Positions 1 through 4,680 of a stretch of 8,842 nucleotides of DNA are shown piece by piece. Source of the stretch: Pseudomonadales bacterium (GTDB taxonomy: Bacteria; Pseudomonadota; Gammaproteobacteria; Pseudomonadales; Pseudohongiellaceae); assembly GCA_031277435.1 (NCBI GenBank), contig JAITMI010000109.1, positions 1 through 8,842 of the forward strand, given 5' to 3'. Within the stretch, counting starts at the first letter, position 1. The number at the start of each line of letters is the position of its first letter. The position numbers and the translations under genes are program-made. The notes beneath the pieces are model-generated. The model ran no database searches. It was not told the origin of the DNA and worked only from the letters and a program-made list of their open reading frames with translations.

Positions 1-237
1 CTCATCATCGGCCTGCTGCAAGCGCTATTCTTGCTGTGCATGGCGGTGAGCGGTTCGTACTTCGGCCTCGGCCCGTGGTTTTACGGCGGCCTGCTGATCG
101 CGGCGGGGATGTTCGGGTATCAGCAAATTTTGATCGCGGATAGGGAGCGGGAAAAATGTTTTCGCGCTTTTTTGCACAACAATAAAGTGGGCCTGATGGT
201 GTTGGGGGCGACGGTGGTGGATTTATGGGTGGTTTAG
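1..237 (+). CDS. ubiA: 4-hydroxybenzoate polyprenyltransferase, C-terminal end (5' truncated by window)
   Basis: The frame is open from base 1 to a TAG at 235-237, giving the last 78 residues of an integral membrane protein. UbiA attaches the polyprenyl tail to 4-hydroxybenzoate, the first membrane-bound step of ubiquinone synthesis, in the inner membrane. Two hydrophobic stretches (about residues 1-19 and 22-38 of the visible part) are followed by the motif YQQILIADRERE, then CFRAFLHNNKVG and a final hydrophobic segment. The R-x-R-E/CFRAFLHNN signature close to the C-terminus is characteristic of proteobacterial UbiA. The N-terminal catalytic aspartate motifs lie outside the window, so activity cannot be judged. 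The stop overlaps the stop region of the convergent toxin gene by 4 nt. The only other prenyltransferases to consider are UbiA-superfamily relatives such as heme O synthase, and the C-terminal motif favours UbiA. Confidence 0.88.
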   Translation, partial: LIIGLLQALFLLCMAVSGSYFGLGPWFYGGLLIAAGMFGYQQILIADREREKCFRAFLHNNKVGLMVLGATVVDLWVV

Positions 238-572
238 TCGCCAATTATTGCATTTAAACCCGCAAGTAGCTGAGTGAGATCTTGCGCATCAATAACCGCC
301 AGTTTCTTGCCGATCCGGTTCGTGGAAAGCGTGCGGATTTGGCTGATCTTGACCCATGAGCGCTTGGGTAATTGCGGCTTTACAAGCTCATGCGTCAAGG
401 GAAAACCCGCGCGCGGCGGCTGACTCGTCAGCGCCATGGCGATGACTGTCCCTGAGCGTTCGTTAAAAATATTCTGGCTCAAAATAACCACTGGCCGTTC
501 GCCTGCTTGTTCCTGGCCCATCGTAGGGTCAAGATTCGCCCAGCGTATTTCGCCTCTCAATATTTTGGCCAT
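234..572 (-). CDS. Type II toxin, MazF/PemK family endoribonuclease
   Basis: This 112-residue protein has the usual MazF/PemK length. The conserved RGEIRWANLDPT opening lies at residues 6-17, the EQAGERPVVILS core at 21-32, the TS pair at 49-50 and WVKISQIRTLS at 73-83. MazF family toxins are small SH3-like barrel ribonucleases that cut mRNA or other RNA at short motifs and halt growth when the antitoxin is lost. R26/P27 and T49/S50 sit where the family has its conserved active-site residues; this placement is from memory of the family. The ATG at 570-572 lies inside the end of the antitoxin gene (16-nt overlap). It is preceded by a GGGGAG ribosome site at about 582-587 with 8-9 nt spacing, so the pair should be translationally coupled. 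Its 3' end overlaps the ubiA stop by 4 nt, leaving no intergenic space for a terminator. RNA target unknown. Confidence 0.88.
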   Translation of the reverse strand: MAKILRGEIRWANLDPTMGQEQAGERPVVILSQNIFNERSGTVIAMALTSQPPRAGFPLTHELVKPQLPKRSWVKISQIRTLSTNRIGKKLAVIDAQDLTQLLAGLNAIIGD

Positions 573-802
573 GCCGCCAACTCCCCCCGCAATCCTTCCT
601 CCGCCATGGCTTGCTCAAATGCCGGGTCGAGTTTGGCGCATTCCGCCGCGAGCCGATTACGGCCAAGGCATTTGTGTTTTTCTTGTTCCGCGTCCGCGTG
701 CAATCCGTCCAAACTTACGACGAGCATATCCACCAGCTTGGCGCGCTCGTGTTGGGAAAGTTGCAAGGCTGCTTTGGCAATGGCGTTGATTTGGTTGGAC
801 AT
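557..802 (-). CDS. Antitoxin of the MazF-like module (addiction-module component type)
   Basis: This 81-residue acidic, mostly helical protein is encoded immediately upstream of the toxin and overlaps it by 16 nt, the classic antitoxin-first order. Residues about 8-31 (AKAALQLSQHERAKLVDMLV then VSL) match the N-terminal pattern of the small 'addiction module component' antitoxins: short helix, E-R-A-K-L-V-D, then S-L-D. The tail, about residues 58-81 with LDPAFEQAMAEEGL and then ELAAWPKY, is probably the part that wraps around the toxin. There is no obvious ribbon-helix-helix, AbrB/MazE or helix-turn-helix DNA-binding motif, so whether it represses its own promoter is unclear. Start ATG 800-802 has AGGAGA at 809-814, 6 nt upstream. 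The identification rests on position and the N-terminal pattern rather than a strong family signature. Confidence 0.72.
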   Translation of the reverse strand: MSNQINAIAKAALQLSQHERAKLVDMLVVSLDGLHADAEQEKHKCLGRNRLAAECAKLDPAFEQAMAEEGLRGELAAWPKY

Positions 803-825
803 GAGATTTCTCCTGATGCCCCCAC

Positions 826-860
826 AGTATAGTCCGGATTTTTCCGTTTGCCTGGAAATC
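826..860 (-). promoter_or_regulatory. Candidate promoter/operator of the toxin-antitoxin pair
   Basis: In the 66-bp gap between the phosphatase stop and the antitoxin start, the minus strand carries a near-consensus -10 box TATACT (826-831), 23 nt upstream of the antitoxin ATG. No good -35 box is seen at 16-18 bp. An imperfect inverted repeat lies just upstream on the same strand: GATTTCC (854-860), then 8 nt, then GGAAAAATC (837-845). It could be an operator for autorepression. This is inference from sequence only; the -10 is the firmest part. Confidence 0.4.
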
Positions 861-868
861 TGCCCCGC

Positions 869-1717
869 TCACCACTGGTACAAGCGTGGCCGCCGCCACT
901 GGCGGTTGTGCCCCAATTCAGCCAACAGCGCCACGCCTTTGTCGTAATTGCGCGCTACTGAGGCGACGCCGTGGGAATCGTCGCCGGGGACGATGCTGAT
1001 CTGGCGCGCCAAGGCGGCTTCGAGCACGGGGCGTGAGGGATATTGTTCGGCGGTTTTGTCGAAACCGCGCACGTTGAAGTCGAGGATCAGGTCGTGGTGG
1101 GCGATGCAATCGAGATTGCGTTCGATGCGCGCCCACACTTCAGGGTGACGCAGGGTGTTGTGGTAATCCTGGTCAAAAATACGGATGAGATCGAAGTGGC
1201 CGACCACGGCGGGTTCGAGCTCCAGCAGCATGGCGTATTGCGCGTCGAAATACGCGCAATAAAGTTGCGCCAAACCGCCGGCCTGGGCGCGCGCCTGGGC
1301 GTAGAGTTCGCGGTCGTAATCAATGCCGATGCCGCCGACGTGGTGCACCGAGCCTACGATGTAATCCGGTTGCGTGGCGCGGAGCAGCTCGCGCACCACG
1401 GCGGTGGAGCCGGGGTAAGTTTCGGTTTCAAAGGCGCAAAATAATTCGATGCGATCGCGGTATTTGTCGCGCAGGCGGCGGCATTCGTCGAAGTAGGCGG
1501 CGAAGCGTTGCTGCAAGGTAGTTGCGCTGAGGCCGCTGGCGGCTTCGTCGGGATAGCGCCAAGCGTCGTCCATGGGCGGCATGTGTTCGGTCAAGCCGGC
1601 CCACGCGAAACCGGCGTCGATGTAAGCATTGACGATGGCCTCAAGATTGTCCTTGGCATGGTGGCAAAATTGGCCGCTGTGGCCGCCGTGCACCGATACC
1701 CGCTGTGGCGCTGGCAC
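869..1717 (-). CDS. Histidinol-phosphatase of the PHP family (HisJ-like)
   Basis: This 282-residue protein of the PHP (polymerase and histidinol phosphatase) metal-dependent hydrolase family is predicted to dephosphorylate L-histidinol phosphate, the penultimate stage of histidine synthesis, in the cytosol. Metal-ligand motifs appear in order: VHGGHSG with H10 and H13, LTEHMPP with E44/H45, FETE 96-99, GSVHHV 122-127, GHFDLIR 173-179, DFNVRGF 213-219 and PGDDSHG 244-250. Length agrees with HisJ-type enzymes. The start is GTG at 1715-1717, preceded on the minus strand by AGGAAA about 6-9 nt away; no ATG with a better site lies upstream. It stands alone here, not in a his operon. It is divergent from the DUF482 gene and 66 nt upstream of the toxin-antitoxin pair on the same strand. 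PHP phosphatases with other phosphoester substrates share this fold, so the family is secure and the substrate less so. Confidence 0.85.
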   Translation of the reverse strand: MPAPQRVSVHGGHSGQFCHHAKDNLEAIVNAYIDAGFAWAGLTEHMPPMDDAWRYPDEAASGLSATTLQQRFAAYFDECRRLRDKYRDRIELFCAFETETYPGSTAVVRELLRATQPDYIVGSVHHVGGIGIDYDRELYAQARAQAGGLAQLYCAYFDAQYAMLLELEPAVVGHFDLIRIFDQDYHNTLRHPEVWARIERNLDCIAHHDLILDFNVRGFDKTAEQYPSRPVLEAALARQISIVPGDDSHGVASVARNYDKGVALLAELGHNRQWRRPRLYQW

Positions 1718-1784
1718 GAGTTTTTCCTGCTGATTGATTGCGGGGCACTGTACTGGAATTGCCGCGCCAGCGCACGCAAAACGC

Positions 1785-1790
1785 TACAAT
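1785..1790 (+). promoter_or_regulatory. Candidate -10 box for the DUF482/GNAT gene
   Basis: TACAAT at 1785-1790 differs from the TATAAT consensus at one base and sits 27 nt upstream of the GTG start, in the 100-bp divergent spacer. The only -35-like word, TTGCCG at 1759-1764, is 20 bp away, longer than ideal, so the promoter may be weak or activator-dependent. Confidence 0.35.
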
Positions 1791-1804
1791 GCGCGCGGTA
1801 TTTT

Positions 1805-1809
1805 GGAGG
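1805..1809 (+). promoter_or_regulatory. Ribosome binding site that fixes the DUF482/GNAT start
   Basis: GGAGG at 1805-1809 lies exactly 8 nt before the GTG at 1818. This decides the start: the frame is open further upstream to an ATG at 1734, but that codon has no comparable site and would place the N-terminus across the likely promoter. Confidence 0.75.
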
Positions 1810-1817
1810 CTGTGTTT

Positions 1818-2978
1818 GTGTCCGCCGCATCTTATTCCTGCCGTATCATCCGTAGCATCGCGGAAATTCCCGCCTCAACGTGGGATGCCTTGAGCGCGGC
1901 GGATTATCCTTTTTTGCGCCATGCGTTTTTGCTGGCGCTCGAAGAAAGCGGCTGCACCTCGGCTAAAACCGGCTGGCAGCCCTTGCACCTCGTCGTGTCG
2001 CGCAGCGGCGATACGCAACCTTGCGCGGCCTTGCCCTTGTATCTGAAAACGCATTCGATGGGCGAATACGTGTTCGATTGGTCCTGGGCTGATGCGTATC
2101 AGCGGCATGGTCTCGATTACTACCCAAAACTGGTGAGCGCCGCGCCGTTTACGCCTTGCGCTGGGCCGCGGGTGTTGACGTGCGTTGATGATCCAGCATT
2201 GTTGCGCTTTTTGTGCGCACGGGTTGAGAGTTTGGCGCGGGATCTTGGCGCCTCCAGTTGGCATGTGCTATTTCCTGAACGCGATTTGTGCGATGCCTTG
2301 CGCGCGCAAGGGCTGCTGTGCCGCATGGGCTGCCAGTATCAGTGGTTCAACCGGGGCTATACGAGTTTTGAGCATTATTTAGCCGGGTTTGCGTCGCGCA
2401 AGCGGAAGAATTTGCGCAAGGAGCGGGAGAGGGTGCGCGAGGCGGGCATCAGTTTCGTGGCCTTGGAGGGCGAGGAAATCACGGCGGCGCTGTGGGAGCG
2501 TTTTTATACCTTTTATGCCAGTACCTATCAGGTGCGTGGCCGGGTGCCGTATTTGTCGCTGGAATTTTTTCTGCGCGTGGGGCGCGCCTTGCCGGAGCAT
2601 TTGTTGCTGGTCTTGGCCTTACAGCGAGGGCAGCCTATCGCTGGGGCCTTGTATTTCAAGGACGGCGCGACGCTTTATGGGCGTTATTGGGGCTGTACGC
2701 GGGAGAGCCAGTTTCTGCATTTCGAGACTTGTTATTACCAGGGCATCGACTATTGCATTCGCCACGGTATTGCACGCATTGATTCGGGCGCGCAGGGGGA
2801 GCACAAGATTCAGCGCGGTTTTACGCCGGTGCCAACCTGGTCGGCGCATTGGATTGCGCGTGAGGATTTTCGCCGTGCTATCGCGGATTTTTTGCGGGAA
2901 GAAGAAGAGTATGTTGCTGGTTATTTGGAACAAGCGGCTGAGTATTTGCCGTTTCGGAAGGATTTGGAATTGCTGTAA
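1818..2978 (+). CDS. DUF482 / FemAB-like GNAT-fold acyltransferase
   Basis: This 386-residue cytosolic protein, starting at GTG 1818, belongs to the DUF482 (COG3146) family. The family is annotated as GNAT acyltransferases related to FemAB peptidoglycan aminoacyl-transferases; no reaction is firmly assigned. Recognisable blocks are LPLYLKTHSMGEYVFDWSWA (about 72-91), YYPKL (101-105), a Q-W-F-N-R-G-Y-T-S-F stretch (about residue 175 onward), SRKRKNLRKERERV, then PYLSLEFF, ATLYGRYWG, LHFETCYYQGI, DSGAQGEHKIQRGF and SAHWI near the C-terminus. All occur in the order typical of the family, and the length is normal. The lysine/arginine-rich SRKRKNLRKERE block and the GEHKIQRGF block are the most conserved and presumably bind the acyl donor (inference). 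The gene is divergent from the phosphatase and convergent with the methyltransferase across a large inverted repeat. The older 'peptidoglycan biosynthesis' label rests on fold similarity alone. Confidence 0.85.
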   Translation: MSAASYSCRIIRSIAEIPASTWDALSAADYPFLRHAFLLALEESGCTSAKTGWQPLHLVVSRSGDTQPCAALPLYLKTHSMGEYVFDWSWADAYQRHGLDYYPKLVSAAPFTPCAGPRVLTCVDDPALLRFLCARVESLARDLGASSWHVLFPERDLCDALRAQGLLCRMGCQYQWFNRGYTSFEHYLAGFASRKRKNLRKERERVREAGISFVALEGEEITAALWERFYTFYASTYQVRGRVPYLSLEFFLRVGRALPEHLLLVLALQRGQPIAGALYFKDGATLYGRYWGCTRESQFLHFETCYYQGIDYCIRHGIARIDSGAQGEHKIQRGFTPVPTWSAHWIAREDFRRAIADFLREEEEYVAGYLEQAAEYLPFRKDLELL

Positions 2979-3001
2979 TGTTGTGTGTGTATTTTGGCTC
3001 C

Positions 3002-3116
3002 GCAAAGCGCTTGCCTGGTGCTCTCGCCGGGGACGCCGTGAACCCATCCCTGGGGGCTCGCGTGCGCGCGTCCTGCGCGCAAGCGCCCCGTCAAGAGCAC
3101 CAGGCAATCGCTTTGC
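3002..3116. repeat. Long inverted repeat (23-bp arms, 22/23 match), likely dispersed intergenic element and bidirectional terminator
   Basis: The left arm 3002-3024 (begins GCAAAGCGCTTGCCTGG) and right arm 3094-3116 (ends GGCAATCGCTTTGC) are reverse complements except for one position (3010 against 3108). Pairing continues inward imperfectly through a CGGGG/CCCCG block (about 3028-3032 and 3086-3090). Inside is a nested hairpin: GCGCGC 3064-3069, loop GTCCT, GCGCGC 3075-3080, itself flanked by GGGGC and GCCCC. The centre contains GGGGACGCCGTGAACCCATC and then CCTGGGGGCTCG. I recall this core from dispersed intergenic repeats in gammaproteobacterial genomes, but cannot verify it here. The element nearly fills the 156-bp gap between two convergent genes and contains no plausible gene. 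A transcript from either strand could fold the whole element, so it may end transcription from both sides. No long T-run directly follows the arms; a T-rich stretch lies at 3134-3144. Confidence 0.8.
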
Positions 3117-3134
3117 TCATCTAATGCGGCAGGT

Positions 3135-3728
3135 TTATTTTTTTCGCCAAATAATTAGTTGGTTGTTCGCTGGCAGCGCATGATCCGCTTCGAAGATCAA
3201 CCCATTTTGCGCGGCCCAGGCATTTACTTGTTCAAAATCGCGAATACCGCGCGTGGGGTCGCGCTGTTTGAGCCATTGGTCGAAGTCGGCATTGCTGGGG
3301 GTGGTGAATTCGCCGTGGTATTTGAACGCGCCGTAAACACAGAGCGGCGCGCCGCTTTTCAAGGCCGCGCCCACGCCTTGCATGAATTTTTCCACCGCCG
3401 CGTAGGGCATGATGTGCAGGGTGTTGATGCTGATGATGGCATCCAGTTCGCGCGGCGGCCACGGGGTTTCGCTTGCGTCCAGCGCTAAGGGCGGCAGTAC
3501 GTTGGGCGGCGCGAGGCCGTCCAGTCCGGCGTGCAAAGTAGGCAGGGCGGTGGGTAGTTCGCTGGGCTGCCACTGTAAGCCTGGCAGCGCCTTGGCGAAA
3601 TGCAATATGTGTTGCGCGGTGCCGGAGCCGATTTCGAGTACGCGGCCTTGGCTGGGCAGCGTGTGGCAGAGTACGTCGAGAATGGGCTGCTTGTTGTTTT
3701 CGCAGGCTTGGCTGAAGGGGCGGGTCAT
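3135..3728 (-). CDS. DUF938 family SAM-dependent methyltransferase
   Basis: This 197-residue class I methyltransferase-like protein starts at the ATG at 3726-3728, with AGGA at 3737-3740 giving 8-nt spacing. An upstream in-frame extension of 31 residues exists but lacks family similarity. The N-terminal RPFSQACENNKQPIL (residues 3-17) is the hallmark of DUF938. It is followed by the SAM-binding motif VLEIGSGTAQH (30-40), DAIISINTLHIMPY (96-109), and YGAFKYHGEFTTPSNADFD (132-150) leading into QRDP and RGIRDFE (155-166), all characteristic of the family. Length is normal for DUF938. The SAM-binding motif is intact, so it is probably an active methyltransferase, but the substrate is unknown and the genomic context does not suggest one. 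It is convergent with the DUF482 gene and divergent from the stress protein. Confidence 0.88.
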   Translation of the reverse strand: MTRPFSQACENNKQPILDVLCHTLPSQGRVLEIGSGTAQHILHFAKALPGLQWQPSELPTALPTLHAGLDGLAPPNVLPPLALDASETPWPPRELDAIISINTLHIMPYAAVEKFMQGVGAALKSGAPLCVYGAFKYHGEFTTPSNADFDQWLKQRDPTRGIRDFEQVNAWAAQNGLIFEADHALPANNQLIIWRKK

Positions 3729-3801
3729 GGGGCGATTCCTGACGAGAGGCGTGGTTTTGTAGGCAAAATTGACGGCATTGGGGCCGTTTCCCAGCGGTGG
3801 A

Positions 3802-3810
3802 TGATATGCT
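3802..3810 (+). promoter_or_regulatory. Candidate extended -10 promoter of the usp operon
   Basis: TGATATGCT at 3802-3810 reads as an extended -10 (TG, one base, TATGCT), 72 nt before the usp ATG. TTGACG at 3769-3774 looks like a strong -35 but is 30 bp away, too far to pair with it. The extended -10 may therefore act without a -35, or with an activator. The predicted leader is about 65 nt and includes GC-rich partly self-complementary sequence around 3824-3846. Confidence 0.35.
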
Positions 3811-3870
3811 GAAATGCCCATGCGCGGGCGTTTCGGCGCGCCGCGTGTATCAAGGCAACGAATGTGCTAC

Positions 3871-3877
3871 AGGAGGT
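3871..3877 (+). promoter_or_regulatory. Strong ribosome binding site of the universal stress protein gene
   Basis: AGGAGGT at 3871-3877 is a full match to the anti-Shine-Dalgarno core, 4 nt before the ATG at 3882. It rules out the in-frame GTG at 3864, which precedes it, and suggests high translation. Confidence 0.85.
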
Positions 3878-3881
3878 AAAC

Positions 3882-4325
3882 ATGAGCGGTTATAAAAAAA
3901 TTCTGGTGGCGGTGGATCTGAGTGATGAATCCGTGTACGTGCTCGACAAGGCGCGCGAGCTTGGCCGTTTTTATCAGGCCGAGTTGAACCTCTGCTACGT
4001 GGCGGAGCCGGCGGCGGTGGGCATGGCGGTGGAGGTGAGCAGCATCGACATCGAGGGCTTGAACGAGGAGGCGCGCAACAGCGCGCGCGAGGCGCTGACG
4101 AAGATCGGCGCCGATCTCGGCATTCCCGCCGAGCGGCAGCATTGTTTGACCGGCTCGCCCGCGCGTGAAATTCGTGAGCTGGCGAAAACACTCGGCAGCG
4201 ATCTGGTGCTGATGGGCGGCCACGGCAAGCGCGGGCTTGAATTGCTGCTGGGTTCGACTTCGTCCGGCGTGTCGCGCGGCATCGGCTGCGATTTGCTGAT
4301 CGTGCGCATTCCCGACCCAGCATAG
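3882..4325 (+). CDS. Universal stress protein, UspA family
   Basis: This 147-residue single-domain protein has the usual Usp length. The N-terminus YKKILVAVDLSDES (4-17) is the family beta-1/nucleotide-contact motif, with D12 in the expected place. Residues about 86-93 carry HCLTGSPA, then REIRELAKTLGSDLVLMGGH. The C-terminal glycine loop runs from G112 to S125 and ends in CDLLIVRI. In ATP-binding Usp proteins this loop is written G-2X-G-9X-G-S/T. Here the spacing is G112-2X-G115-8X-G124-S125, one residue shorter, so ATP binding is possible but not assured. Such proteins are cytosolic, often dimeric, and linked to survival under stationary-phase or energy stress. It is the first gene of an apparent two-gene operon: a membrane-protein gene follows its TAG after 3 nt. 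Confidence 0.92.
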   Translation: MSGYKKILVAVDLSDESVYVLDKARELGRFYQAELNLCYVAEPAAVGMAVEVSSIDIEGLNEEARNSAREALTKIGADLGIPAERQHCLTGSPAREIRELAKTLGSDLVLMGGHGKRGLELLLGSTSSGVSRGIGCDLLIVRIPDPA

Positions 4326-4328
4326 CGC

Positions 4329-4679
4329 GTGTTGTTCCGGCTGCACCAACTGGCGCGGCGGCTATGGCCGCTGCGCCGCGCGTGCCTGGCGCTGGTCTTG
4401 GTGAGCGCCGTGATGCTGATGTTTTTTACCCTGAGCGAAACGCCAGCGGCGCCATCGCGCGGCTTGCGCCTGAGTTTATTGTTTACGCTGTGGATGTTGC
4501 TGCTGTATTCCTTCATCCATGTGTTTCAACGCATTCCCTCGCCGGTGCTGCCCGCGCTGCCGTGGTGGGAACGGGCGCGGCAGCGCGTGTATTTGTGGTG
4601 CTATTATTTGTTGGCTGTGTGCGTGCTGGTGGCGGCCTTGCTATTGGTGAACGTTAGTCTCAAATTGTGGTTGTTGTGA
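4329..4679 (+). CDS. Small three-helix membrane protein of unknown function
   Basis: This 116-residue protein fits no family I recognise. Three hydrophobic segments suitable for membrane helices lie at about 18-36, 47-66 and 87-113. The basic N-terminus (RLHQLARRLWPLRR) suggests it faces the cytosol by the positive-inside rule. Between helices 2 and 3 is a proline/tryptophan loop, RIPSPVLPALPWWERARQR. The start is GTG at 4329, 3 nt after the usp stop. There is no convincing ribosome site, so translation probably depends on ribosomes finishing usp. The frame is clean to TGA at 4677-4679, and codon use resembles its neighbours. The stop of the convergent receptor gene begins 1 nt later. The gene is probably real because of the operon position and membrane-protein composition, but the start is uncertain. 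Confidence 0.65.
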   Translation: MLFRLHQLARRLWPLRRACLALVLVSAVMLMFFTLSETPAAPSRGLRLSLLFTLWMLLLYSFIHVFQRIPSPVLPALPWWERARQRVYLWCYYLLAVCVLVAALLLVNVSLKLWLL

Positions 4680-4680
4680 A

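Noticed and set aside
231..260. GGTTTA/TAAACC stem as a terminator for ubiA
   Set aside because: It has only 6 bp with four A-T pairs, a loop of 18 nt and no T-run, so it is too weak to call as a feature.
436..947. Plus-strand open frames opposite the toxin-antitoxin genes
   Set aside because: The minus-strand pair has family motifs, ribosome sites and the expected overlap. The plus-strand frames are Arg/Pro/Ser-rich shadows.
1043..1444. 133-residue plus-strand frame opposite the phosphatase
   Set aside because: It resembles a protein only because of codon bias in the complementary PHP gene, and it has no ribosome site.
2619..3107. 162-residue minus-strand open frame antisense to DUF482
   Set aside because: It is an antisense shadow crossing the inverted repeat, without a ribosome site or recognisable domain.
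2389..3183. 264-residue plus-strand open frame over the end of the DUF482 gene and the inverted repeat
   Set aside because: It is in the wrong frame of a well-supported gene, is very rich in Arg, Cys and Trp, and runs through the repeat element. Nothing suggests a frameshifted extension.
3769..3774. TTGACG as a -35 box for the stress operon
   Set aside because: No acceptable -10 lies 16-18 bp downstream; the best -10 is 30 bp away, so it is probably chance.
3835..3842. GGCGCGCC palindrome in the leader of the stress operon
   Set aside because: It is an 8-bp GC-only palindrome, expected by chance in GC-rich DNA, and is not part of a longer symmetric site.
3850..4323. 157-residue minus-strand frame and an overlapping 160-residue frame opposite the universal stress protein
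   Set aside because: The plus-strand UspA assignment is secure. These are Arg/Pro/His/Ala-rich antisense readings with no independent support.
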